Below, in pieces: positions 1-6,391 of a stretch of DNA of 9,250 nucleotides. The stretch covers positions 1 through 9,250 of the forward strand of contig JAAFHR010000108.1 of assembly GCA_013298455.1 (NCBI GenBank), read 5' to 3'. Below the pieces are notes generated by a model. The model was given only the letters and a program-made list of their open reading frames with translations. It had not been told where the DNA came from and searched no databases. The stretch is from Betaproteobacteria bacterium (GTDB lineage: Bacteria; Pseudomonadota; Gammaproteobacteria; Burkholderiales; Casimicrobiaceae). How positions within the stretch are numbered: the first letter of the stretch is position 1; each line of letters begins with the position of its first letter. The position numbers and the translations under genes were made by a program.

Positions 1-165
1 CGCGGCGGTTGCACGACGTTGTTGGTCAACGGAGACGCCGTGTATTGTTGGCTGCGCCACTGATTGGCCGCTCCGCGCATCTCTGCCGAGCCATGCCGAT
101 CCCGCATGCCACCAAGGGCTGTCGGGATCGGGCGCGAAGTAAGCAGCGTAGCGGTGCATTTTCAT
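1..165 (-). CDS. DUF1045-family phosphonate-operon protein (5' part, runs off the left edge)
   Basis: Reading the minus strand from the ATG at 165 gives 55 uninterrupted codons to the window edge, starting MKMHRYAAYFAPDPDSPWWH and continuing AGSAWLGRDARSGQ. The pattern RYA-x-YF-xP then WxxGSxWLGRD-x-xG is the N-terminus I recognise from DUF1045 / TIGR03223 proteins, annotated as putative phosphonate metabolism proteins and related to the 2H phosphoesterase (LigT-like) fold. Only about a quarter of a typical family member is visible, so the catalytic HxT/S motifs cannot be checked. An in-frame TGA lies upstream, at about 205-207. ATG at 165 or the second ATG at 159 (Met3) could be the start; neither has a strong ribosome binding site. 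The gene is divergent from phnG and shares a 285-base intergenic region with it. The biochemical role is unproven. A phosphodiesterase acting on cyclic phosphate intermediates is inference only. Confidence 0.82.
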   Translation of the reverse strand, partial: MKMHRYAAYFAPDPDSPWWHAGSAWLGRDARSGQSVAQPTIHGVSVDQQRRATAA

Positions 166-233
166 CTGGATTGAGTCTGACTCGAAGGATTCCAATTGCA
201 AGACGGTTCAAATATGGAACGATGTTCGGTGCT

Positions 234-318
234 TTTTGCCACCGATTTCACAGATTGCACAGATTTCAGCTGACTTCATTGACGCTGATCTGTGTAATCT
301 GTGAAATCGGTGGCAAAA
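234..318. repeat. Long inverted repeat / hairpin element in the divergent intergenic region
   Basis: The arms 234-256 and 296-318 are perfect 23-base reverse complements, TTTTGCCACC... against ...GGTGGCAAAA. Pairing continues inward: 257/295 is G-T, 258-264 pairs with 288-294, and 267-270 pairs with 284-287 after a two-base bulge. The loop is about 13 bases (271-283). Each arm carries two copies of an 8-base unit spaced 9 apart: CACAGATT at 249-256 and 258-265, and AATCTGTG and GATCTGTG at 296-303 and 287-294. No U-run follows the stem on either strand and it sits between divergent genes, so an ordinary terminator is unlikely. It looks like a dispersed intergenic palindrome (REP- or MITE-like). 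Copy number in the genome cannot be seen here. Confidence 0.85.
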
Positions 319-372
319 GATACTTATGTCAACCACTTTGGGTTGGCTAACCGGGCGTGAATGCTGAGGTCA

Positions 373-390
373 CTGTCATCAAACCTACAC
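373..390 (+). promoter_or_regulatory. Candidate Pho box upstream of phnG
   Basis: CTGTCAT (373-379), a 4-base spacer CAAA, then CCTACAC (384-390). The first half-site matches the PhoB consensus CTGTCAT 7 of 7; the second matches CTGTMAY only 4 of 7. The 11-base phase is correct. It lies 60 bases upstream of the phnG start, in the only sizeable non-coding region ahead of the phnGHIJKLM block. Phosphate-starvation control of C-P lyase genes by PhoB is established in E. coli, so the context is right, but the degenerate second half makes this a moderate call. Confidence 0.42.
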
Positions 391-406
391 ACGCGTTGCG
401 TACGCT

Positions 407-412
407 TATAGT
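407..412 (+). promoter_or_regulatory. Possible -10 element for the phnG operon
   Basis: TATAGT matches TATAAT at 5 of 6 positions. The hexamer 17 bases upstream, CCTACA (384-389), is a poor -35 (3 of 6 against TTGACA) and lies inside the second half of the candidate Pho box, as expected for an activator-dependent promoter. The gap from Pho box to -10 is 16 bases, longer than the roughly 10 seen at the E. coli phoA promoter, which weakens the assignment. It would predict a leader of about 30 bases before phnG. Confidence 0.35.
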
Positions 413-450
413 CAATATTTTCTGTACTGCGAACCTAGGTTATCAACGGC

Positions 451-972
451 ATGTTTCAAAGTGTTTACACGGCGCGGGCTGACGCTGACGCCCAGCGCTC
501 GCGCGCGGATTGGCTCTCGCTCATAGCTCGCGCACCCCAAGAATTGCTGGAGTCAGCGCTGTCGCCACATCTCGATACGCCCATTGAGTGGTTGCGACGA
601 CCCGAAACGGGTTTGATGATGGTTCAAGCGCGTGCAGGCGGGAGCGCAGAGCGTTTTAATTTGGGGGAAATCACCGTCACCCGGTGCACTGTGCGTGTCA
701 CACCAGCGCAGAGCTCGGTGCCGCTTGTGGGCGTTGGCTACCTTTTGGGGCGATCACACCGGCGTGCGCATTTGGCGGCGCTGGCTGATGCACTGCTGCA
801 AAACGATTCGTTTCACGCAGCACTGAGTGCCGAATTGCTGCGGCCCACTCGCGACTACCTCGCGCGATTGCAAGCCGAGCGGACCGACAAAGCGCAGCGC
901 ACCAAGGTTGAGTTTTTCACGGTAGCTCGTGAGAGCTCTGGCGCTGAGGCCGACGAGCGAGAGGAAGTGTGA
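451..972 (+). CDS. phnG: C-P lyase core complex subunit PhnG
   Basis: PhnG is a small non-catalytic-looking subunit of the cytoplasmic PhnGHIJ complex. It is needed, with PhnH, PhnI and PhnL, to make ribose 1-phosphonate 5-triphosphate from ATP and a phosphonate. The 173-residue product carries the family hallmark at residues 50-79 (RPETGLMMVQARAGGS, then ERFNLGEITVTRC), a second conserved block at 94-117 (GVGYLLGR...HLAALADALLQ), and TKVEFFT at 151-157. It is longer than E. coli PhnG (about 150 residues), mainly through an acidic tail after residue 158. ATG 451 is the first possible start because an in-frame TAG lies at 436-438; no strong ribosome binding site is visible, the nearest being AGG at 437-439. 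It is the first gene of the phnGHIJKLM run and is followed by phnH after 6 bases. Confidence 0.96.
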   Translation: MFQSVYTARADADAQRSRADWLSLIARAPQELLESALSPHLDTPIEWLRRPETGLMMVQARAGGSAERFNLGEITVTRCTVRVTPAQSSVPLVGVGYLLGRSHRRAHLAALADALLQNDSFHAALSAELLRPTRDYLARLQAERTDKAQRTKVEFFTVARESSGAEADEREEV

Positions 973-978
973 GGCAGT

Positions 979-1614
979 ATGGCAGCCGTTGATCTCTCCA
1001 CGCTAGGTGCTGGATTTTCTGATCTTGCGATCGGTAGCCAGACCGTATTTAGAGCTGCCCTCCATGCGCTCTCTCACCCCGGGCGCATCGTGCCAGTTCC
1101 CCACGATGCAAAGACGCCAGCAGCCGCGCAGCCGGCCTCTGCCGCAATCTTATTGGCGCTCGTTGATCCTGATTGCAAAGTGTGGATGTCACCCACGCTC
1201 GCTCAATCTGACGCGCCTTCATGGCTGCGGTTTCATACGGGCTGTGCCCTGATCAATGACCATCGGCTTGCTCAGTTTCTGTGGGTGGCGAGGGGTGACC
1301 CGTTACCAGCCTTCGGTGAACTCCGTCAGGGTTCCGACGCTGATCCCGATCAAGGCGCAACTGTGGTGATTGACGTTGCTGGAATTGATTCGACAGCGGC
1401 CGAGGGCGCGTGGCGTTTGACTGGGCCTGGCATTCAAGCAGTCACGCGGCTCAGCGTTGACGGACTACCGGCGCAATTTGTCGAAGATTGGCGGCGCAAC
1501 CATGCGGCGTTTCCCTGCGGCATCGATGTTTTTCTCGCCTGCGAGTCCGACGTGGTGGGACTTCCGAGAACGACGACTATTGAAGCTATAGCAAGCGCGG
1601 CATTGGAGGCCTGA
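979..1614 (+). CDS. phnH: C-P lyase core complex subunit PhnH
   Basis: PhnH is the homodimeric subunit of the PhnGHIJ core. It is required for coupling phosphonate to ribose and has no independently established chemistry. The product has 211 residues (E. coli about 194). Visible family motifs are FRAALHALSHPGR at 24-36, SWLRFHTG at 81-88, a DPDQGATVVID stretch at 122-132, LTGPGI at 147-152, RRNHAAFPCGIDVFL at 172-186 and GLPRTT at 194-199. The ATG at 979 is preceded by GAGG at 971-974, overlapping the phnG stop, so the two genes are probably translationally coupled. The phnI start follows one base after its stop. Confidence 0.96.
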   Translation: MAAVDLSTLGAGFSDLAIGSQTVFRAALHALSHPGRIVPVPHDAKTPAAAQPASAAILLALVDPDCKVWMSPTLAQSDAPSWLRFHTGCALINDHRLAQFLWVARGDPLPAFGELRQGSDADPDQGATVVIDVAGIDSTAAEGAWRLTGPGIQAVTRLSVDGLPAQFVEDWRRNHAAFPCGIDVFLACESDVVGLPRTTTIEAIASAALEA

Positions 1615-1615
1615 G

Positions 1616-2737
1616 ATGTATGTAGCCGTGAAGGGCGGAGAGGCCGCCATCGTCAATAGTTACGATTTGCTCGCGCAACAACGCCGTGGCGACGTTGCTA
1701 CCCCGGAGCTGTCGGTGACTCAAATTCAACAGCAATTGAAGCTCGCCGTGGATCGCGTCATGACCGAAGGATCGGTCTACGACCCTGAATTGGCGGCCCT
1801 TGCGATCAAGCAATCCTCGGGCGATTTGGTCGAAGCGATTTTCCTGCTGCGCGCTTACCGAGCCACCTTGCCGAGGCTCGGAACAACGCGCCCGATTGCC
1901 ACCGAGCGAATGGCGCTCGACCGACGCATCTCCGCTACGTTCAAGGATTTGCCCGGCGGCCAAGTGCTCGGACCCACCTACGATTACACCCAGCGTTTGC
2001 TGGATTTTTCTTTGCTAGCGAACGACGCAAGTGTCGCCCCGGAACGAGCTCCGCTACCTGCGAACATCGATCAATCGGACAACACAACCTTCACGCCCCG
2101 AGTGGTTGATCTACTGAATCGTGAAGGTCTCATCGAAGTTCAAACACCACCCGCGGGCGATCCAGCGCCAACCGACATCACTCGCGAACCGCTTCGTTTC
2201 CCAGCGGATCGCGCAACGCGTTTGCAGAATTTAGCGCGTGGTGATGAAGGATTTTTGTTGGCGATGGCCTATTCAACGCAACGCGGCTATTCGCATTCAC
2301 ATCCGTTTGTGGGCGAGATTCGCTTTGGCAGTGTGGAGGTGGAGATCGAGCCCGAAGAGCTGGGATTTCCGATCTCGATTGGCGACATCGAAATCACCGA
2401 ATGCGAAATGGTCAATCAGTTTGCGGGTAGCAAGACAGAGCCGCCGCAGTTCACACGGGGTTACGGCTTGGCGTTTGGGCACAGCGAACGCAAAGCCATG
2501 GCGATGAGTTTGGTAGATCGAGCGCTCAGAGCCGAGGAGCTGGGCGAAGCCATTGAAGCGCCAGCACAAATGCAGGAATTCGTGCTCTCCCACAGTGACA
2601 GTCTTGAGGCGTCGGGTTTTGTGCAACATCTGAAATTGCCGCACTACGTTGATTTCCAATCGGAGCTCGAGCTCGTTCGAAAGATGCGATCGAGCGCGCC
2701 GACAAATCACACCGACGGACTGGACACTGCAGGATGA
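1616..2737 (+). CDS. phnI: C-P lyase core complex subunit PhnI (nucleosidase component)
   Basis: PhnI is the subunit credited with displacing adenine from ATP and, with PhnG, PhnH and PhnL, joining the phosphonate to ribose C1. The product has 373 residues (E. coli 354) and begins with the typical MYVAVKGGEAAIV. Other conserved stretches are RRISATFKDLPGGQVLGPTY at 103-122, ARGDEGFLLAMAYSTQRGYS at 207-226, GHSERKAMAMSLVDRALRAE at 288-307, and EFVLSHSDSLEASGFVQHLK at 321-340 followed by LPHYVDFQ. The H338-x4-H343 pair matches the spacing of the zinc-binding histidines described for E. coli PhnI. The start has the best ribosome binding site in the operon, GGAGG at 1605-1609, six bases before ATG. 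Its stop overlaps the phnJ start as ATGA. Confidence 0.97.
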   Translation: MYVAVKGGEAAIVNSYDLLAQQRRGDVATPELSVTQIQQQLKLAVDRVMTEGSVYDPELAALAIKQSSGDLVEAIFLLRAYRATLPRLGTTRPIATERMALDRRISATFKDLPGGQVLGPTYDYTQRLLDFSLLANDASVAPERAPLPANIDQSDNTTFTPRVVDLLNREGLIEVQTPPAGDPAPTDITREPLRFPADRATRLQNLARGDEGFLLAMAYSTQRGYSHSHPFVGEIRFGSVEVEIEPEELGFPISIGDIEITECEMVNQFAGSKTEPPQFTRGYGLAFGHSERKAMAMSLVDRALRAEELGEAIEAPAQMQEFVLSHSDSLEASGFVQHLKLPHYVDFQSELELVRKMRSSAPTNHTDGLDTAG

Positions 2738-3675
2738 GTCAACAAACAATCGAAGTGCATCCGATGCCGTTAACCACGCCGCAAGAATCACGGGTCGCCG
2801 AAATGTCCGCGCTCGACGGTGAATTCAATTTCGCGTATCTCGACGAGCGCACTAAACGAATGATCCGTCGCGCGCTCTTAAAGGCTGTCGCGATCCCCGG
2901 TTATCAAGTGCCTTTTGGGTCGCGTGAAATGCCTCTGCCCTACGGTTGGGGTACCGGTGGCATTCAGGTCACGGCCTCAGTGATTGGGCCGAACGACGTA
3001 TTGAAGGTGATCGATCAAGGCTCAGACGACACGGTGAACGCCGTCAACATTCGCCGCTTTTTTGAGCGCACCACGGCCGTCCGGACGACAACCGCGACGC
3101 TTGAAGCCACACTCATCCAAACCCGGCATCGCATCCCTGAAACGCCGCTGCAAGAAGGGCAAGTGCTGATTTACCAAGTGCCCGTGCCCGAGCCGATGCA
3201 GCGCCTCGAACCGCGTGAAGCTGAAACCCGCATGCTGCATGGCCTTGCCGAGTATGGCTTGATGCACGTCAAACTCTATGAAGACATTGCGCGCTACGGC
3301 CACATCGCCACGACCTACGATTACCCTGTGCTGGTCAATGATCGCTACATCATGTCACCGTCGCCGATTCCGAAGTTCGACAACCCCAAGATGCACATGA
3401 ATCCGGCGCTTCAGCTCTTCGGCGCTGGACGTGAAAAGCGAATCTATGCCGTGCCACCCTACACGAAGGTCGAAAGCCTTGGCTTCGAAGATCATCCATT
3501 TGAGGTGCAGCGCTGGGACGCTGCATGCGCGCTCTGCGGCGCAGAGGATAGCTTCCTCGATGAAATTGTGACTGACGACGCCGGTGGTCGAATGCATGTG
3601 TGCTCGGACTCGCACTACTGTGAAACGCGGCAGCAAGCGCAGGCGGCAATCAGTTCACCTGTGGAAGCGCCATGA
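2734..3675 (+). CDS. phnJ: Radical-SAM C-P lyase PhnJ (alpha-D-ribose 1-methylphosphonate 5-phosphate C-P-lyase)
   Basis: PhnJ is the catalytic subunit that homolytically cleaves the C-P bond, giving ribose 1,2-cyclic phosphate 5-phosphate and a hydrocarbon. The 313-residue product has Cys265, Cys268, Cys290 and Cys296, i.e. Cx2Cx21Cx5C. This is exactly the spacing of E. coli C241, C244, C266 (4Fe-4S ligands) and C272 (thiyl radical). Gly56 in AVAIPGYQVPFG corresponds to the E. coli glycyl-radical residue Gly32, with the same offset of 24. YGWGTGGIQ (70-78), PSPIPKFDNPKM (209-220) and LFGAGREKRIYAVPP (228-242) are also conserved. The offset means a 24-residue N-terminal extension. Met24 (position 2803) would give the E. 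coli-like start, but ATG 2734 forms the ATGA coupling to phnI that is typical of this operon. Position 2803 has no obvious ribosome binding site. Confidence 0.97.
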   Translation: MSQQTIEVHPMPLTTPQESRVAEMSALDGEFNFAYLDERTKRMIRRALLKAVAIPGYQVPFGSREMPLPYGWGTGGIQVTASVIGPNDVLKVIDQGSDDTVNAVNIRRFFERTTAVRTTTATLEATLIQTRHRIPETPLQEGQVLIYQVPVPEPMQRLEPREAETRMLHGLAEYGLMHVKLYEDIARYGHIATTYDYPVLVNDRYIMSPSPIPKFDNPKMHMNPALQLFGAGREKRIYAVPPYTKVESLGFEDHPFEVQRWDAACALCGAEDSFLDEIVTDDAGGRMHVCSDSHYCETRQQAQAAISSPVEAP

Positions 3676-4445
3676 GTGCACCGCTACTACAAGTGCGCGA
3701 TGTCAGCAAACGTTTCGGTGATCAGCTGGCATTGCACAGCACCTCGTTTGATCTGTGGCCGGGAGAAATTTTGGCAGTGGTTGGCGAATCGGGCTCAGGA
3801 AAGACCACGCTCCTCAATCTCATCGCGGCCCGCTTGCGCTCAGACAGCGGTAGCGTGCATTTCGACACTCGCGATCAAGGGCTGCAAGATGTCTTCAAGA
3901 TGACACAAGCCGAGCAGCGATTACTCGCCCGAACTGATTGGGGATTTGTGCATCAGCATGCCGCCGATGGGTTACGGATGGATGTATCAGCGGGCGCGAA
4001 TGTAGGTGAGCGGCTGATGGGTCTGGGCGAGCGTCACTATGGTCGATTGCGAGCGGCAGCGACGCATTGGTTGCAACGCGTTGAGATTGATCCAAGCCGC
4101 ATTGATGACGCGCCGCGCAATTTCTCCGGTGGCATGCGTCAGCGATTACAAATCGCTCGTAACTTGGTGACCAAACCGCGTTTGGTTTTTATGGATGAAC
4201 CCACCTCGGGGCTGGATGTGTCGGTGCAGGCGCGGCTCCTGGATCTGCTGCGGCAGCTCACGCGGCAGATGCAACTGGCCGCAGTGATCGTGACCCATGA
4301 TCTTGCTGTGGCGCGGCTCCTTTCGCAGCGCATGATGGTGATGCAAAAAGGCGTCGTCGTGGAAGCCGGTCTCACCGATCAGGTGCTGGACGATCCGCAG
4401 CATGCGTACACGCAGCTACTGGTCTCTTCGGTGTTGCAGCCATGA
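3672..4445 (+). CDS. phnK: C-P lyase-associated ABC-type ATPase PhnK
   Basis: PhnK is an ABC-family protein that binds the PhnGHIJ core rather than a membrane channel. It is required for phosphonate use in vivo. The 257-residue product has Walker A GESGSGKT at 38-45, Q-loop glutamine 95 in GFVHQHAADGLRMDVSAGAN, signature FSGGMRQRLQIAR at 151-163, Walker B LVFMDEPTSGLD at 171-182 with catalytic Glu176, and the H-loop histidine 209 in VTHD. The HQHAADGLRM segment and the oligopeptide-transporter-like C-terminus (DDPQHAYTQLL) are typical of PhnK. The ATG overlaps the phnJ stop (ATGA), with GGAAG at 3663-3667 as a possible ribosome binding site. No permease gene is adjacent, which fits a non-transport role. 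Confidence 0.96.
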   Translation: MSAPLLQVRDVSKRFGDQLALHSTSFDLWPGEILAVVGESGSGKTTLLNLIAARLRSDSGSVHFDTRDQGLQDVFKMTQAEQRLLARTDWGFVHQHAADGLRMDVSAGANVGERLMGLGERHYGRLRAAATHWLQRVEIDPSRIDDAPRNFSGGMRQRLQIARNLVTKPRLVFMDEPTSGLDVSVQARLLDLLRQLTRQMQLAAVIVTHDLAVARLLSQRMMVMQKGVVVEAGLTDQVLDDPQHAYTQLLVSSVLQP

Positions 4446-5155
4446 GCACGCCCTTGCTGCAATTGATCGACGTGTCAAAGCACTTCACCCTGCACAACCA
4501 AGGCGGGGCAACGCTTCGCGTGCTCGACCATGCGAACTTGAGCGTTGACTCCGGCGAATGTGTGATCCTGCAAGCGCCGTCAGGCATGGGCAAGAGCACG
4601 CTCCTGAAGCTCATCTATGCGAGTTACCGAGCCAGTAGTGGCCGAATTTGCGTTCGCGATTCGGCGGGCGAAACGGTTGACGTGACAACGGCGAGTGCGC
4701 AAACCTTAGTTCGGTTACGCCGTGAATCGATGGCATACGTCAGTCAGTTTCTTCGCGTGATCCCTCGTGTTTCGGCGCTTGATTTGATCGCTGAGCCGTT
4801 GATCGATAGCGTCGATTCGGATGACGCCGTGAAGTGTGCGCATGACGCCGCCAAAGCGCTGCTGTCACGCTTGAGTATCCCCGAGCGGTTGTGGCACCTG
4901 CCACCCGCGACATTCTCGGGCGGCGAGCAGCAGCGGATCAACATCGCGCGAAGTTTGATCAAACCTAAAGCGCTGGTGCTTCTAGACGAGCCCACAGCGT
5001 CACTGGATCGCGCGAACACCGGGGTGGTCGTGCAGTTGATTGACGAAGCACGCGCTCAGGGCTCGGCCATCGTGGGCGTATTTCATGACAGCGAGGTCGG
5101 CGCGAGCGTTGCCACTCGGTATGTCAATGTTGCAGATTTCAGAGGTTCAGTATGA
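4442..5155 (+). CDS. phnL: C-P lyase ABC-type subunit PhnL
   Basis: PhnL is an ABC-family protein required, with PhnG, PhnH and PhnI, for forming ribose 1-phosphonate 5-triphosphate. The 237-residue product has a Walker A region APSGMGKST at 45-53, Q-loop glutamine 102 in the PhnL-specific YVSQFLRVIPRVSALD (99-114), LSIPERLWHLPPATFSGGEQ (144-163) running into the signature motif, Walker B LVLLDEPTASLD at 178-189 and the H-loop VFHD with His215. The first Walker A position is Ala45 rather than the usual Gly; the general P-loop pattern [AG]x4GK[ST] still holds. ATG overlaps the phnK stop (ATGA), and its own stop overlaps the phnM start. Confidence 0.96.
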   Translation: MSTPLLQLIDVSKHFTLHNQGGATLRVLDHANLSVDSGECVILQAPSGMGKSTLLKLIYASYRASSGRICVRDSAGETVDVTTASAQTLVRLRRESMAYVSQFLRVIPRVSALDLIAEPLIDSVDSDDAVKCAHDAAKALLSRLSIPERLWHLPPATFSGGEQQRINIARSLIKPKALVLLDEPTASLDRANTGVVVQLIDEARAQGSAIVGVFHDSEVGASVATRYVNVADFRGSV

Positions 5156-6309
5156 GCGGTCAGTTGGTTTTGAACAATGCACGAATCGTGATGGCTGATG
5201 AGCTCATCCGCGGTTCGGTACAGGTGGTGGGTGGGCGGATTCAGTCCGTCGATGCGGGTCACACATCCGTCATGGAGGGCATTGATTTCGAGGGCGACTA
5301 CTTGCTCCCGGGGCTCGTCGAAATGCATACGGACAACTTCGAGCGCCACTTGATGCCGCGCCCCAAAGTTCAGTGGGCGGAGCTGCCAGCGCTCTTAGCG
5401 CACGACGCTGAGATTGCTGCAGCGGGCATCACCACAGTCTTTGATGCGCTTGGTGTGGGTGAGGCTGATACCGAGAGTCTTCGCGGCACCGCGTGGCATA
5501 GCGTAGTCAGTACGATCGACATGGCCGCTCACCATGATCTGCTTCGGGCTGATCACTTTCTGCATGTTCGCTGTGAGCTGCCAGCGCCCAATACGATCGA
5601 CTTGTTTGAGCCGTTTCGAGCGCATCCTCGGCTGTCGCTCATTTCACTGATGGATCACACGCCCGGCCAGCGGCAGTGGGAAGATATCGAACAGGCACGA
5701 ACGTACTACACCGGAAAAAAAGGTTGGTCCAGCGAAAAATTTGAGCGACAGGTGGCACAAGCCACGATGTTGCAAGAGAAGTATGCCGAGCCGCATCGCG
5801 CCTACTTCGTTCAGTACTGCCGGGAGCACGGCATCGCGCTGGCCAGTCATGACGACACCACTGCCGCGCACGTGGCGCAGGCTCGCGCTGAGGGTGCAAC
5901 TATGTCGGAATTCCCAACCACGATGCTCGCTGCGCGTGCAGCACGCGAGGCAGGCCTCGCCACTGTGATGGGCGGCCCCAATGTGGTTCGGGGTGGCTCG
6001 CACTCCGGCAACGTTGCGGCGGCGGATTTGGCGCGAGCGGGGCTTTTAGACATTCTCTCGTCCGACTACGTGCCGGGGAGCTTGTTGAGTGCGGTGATGC
6101 GCTTGGTGCACGACGGCATTTTGAGTTTGCCGCAGGCTGTGGCGACGGTCACCAGCGCCCCCGCCAAAGCCACGGGCTTACACGACCGAGGGGTGATCGC
6201 GCCCGGCCTTCGAGCGGATTTGCTGCAAGTTCGTATGTTCGATTTGGCTGACGGAACACAGCAGGCCTTGGTTCGTGCCGTCTGGCGCGAAGGTCGACGC
6301 GTGCTCTGA
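5152..6309 (+). CDS. phnM: Ribose 1-phosphonate 5-triphosphate diphosphatase PhnM
   Basis: PhnM is an amidohydrolase-superfamily enzyme. It removes pyrophosphate from alpha-D-ribose 1-phosphonate 5-triphosphate, giving the 5-phosphate that PhnJ uses. The 385-residue product (E. coli about 378) has the metal-binding HxD in LLPGLVEMHTDNFERH (51-66; H59, D61), MDHTPGQRQ at 167-175, ASHDDT at 231-236, SEFPTT at 252-257, GGPNVVRGGSHSGN at 274-287 and the late aspartate motif SSDYVPGSLL at 303-312. The ATG overlaps the phnL stop (ATGA), with AGAGG at 5141-5145 six bases upstream. It is the last gene of the tightly coupled catalytic block; its stop overlaps the first half-site of the Pho-box array ahead of phnC. 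Confidence 0.97.
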   Translation: MSGQLVLNNARIVMADELIRGSVQVVGGRIQSVDAGHTSVMEGIDFEGDYLLPGLVEMHTDNFERHLMPRPKVQWAELPALLAHDAEIAAAGITTVFDALGVGEADTESLRGTAWHSVVSTIDMAAHHDLLRADHFLHVRCELPAPNTIDLFEPFRAHPRLSLISLMDHTPGQRQWEDIEQARTYYTGKKGWSSEKFERQVAQATMLQEKYAEPHRAYFVQYCREHGIALASHDDTTAAHVAQARAEGATMSEFPTTMLAARAAREAGLATVMGGPNVVRGGSHSGNVAAADLARAGLLDILSSDYVPGSLLSAVMRLVHDGILSLPQAVATVTSAPAKATGLHDRGVIAPGLRADLLQVRMFDLADGTQQALVRAVWREGRRVL

Positions 6310-6345
6310 CACAAGCGTGTCATCGCTCGGTCACAAAACCGTCAC
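6306..6345 (+). promoter_or_regulatory. Tandem Pho-box array (four PhoB half-sites) upstream of phnC
   Basis: Four 7-base units lie at exact 11-base intervals: CTGACAC (6306-6312), GTGTCAT (6317-6323), CGGTCAC (6328-6334) and CCGTCAC (6339-6345). The spacers are AAGC, CGCT and AAAA. Each unit matches the PhoB half-site CTGTCAY at 6 of 7 positions, and the last spacer has the A-rich character of a classic Pho box. The array begins over the phnM stop codon and ends 46 bases before the GTG start of phnC. A -10 at the expected distance is poor (GAAACT at 6356-6361, 3 of 6). I infer a PhoB-dependent promoter giving phnCDE its own transcript. Confidence 0.75.
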
Positions 6346-6391
6346 GTGATGCTTGGAAACTTCCAGCTGTCGACAGGACATCGGAGACAGC

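Noticed and set aside
26..211. A 61-codon minus-strand open frame
   Set aside because: It overlaps the DUF1045 frame in another frame on the same strand, and only the DUF1045 frame matches a known family.
234..318. The large palindrome as a transcription terminator or CRISPR repeat
   Set aside because: There is no U-run after the stem on either strand, the flanking genes diverge from it, and only one copy is present with no spacer array.
304..332. TTGACA on the minus strand (332-327) as a -35 for the DUF1045 gene
   Set aside because: No acceptable -10 lies 16-18 bases on; the position reads CGATTT inside the palindrome stem.
9..350. A 113-codon plus-strand open frame across the left end
   Set aside because: It runs antisense to the DUF1045 start and through the palindrome, its sequence is low in recognisable features and rich in Arg/Cys, and no ribosome binding site is evident.
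4862..4875. CTGTCAC inside phnL as a PhoB half-site
   Set aside because: It is a lone half-site within coding sequence with no partner at 11-base spacing.
6353..6391. TTG 6353 as the phnC start, adding 13 residues
   Set aside because: It has no ribosome binding site, sits at or before the expected transcription start of the Pho-box promoter, and adds residues not typical of PhnC.
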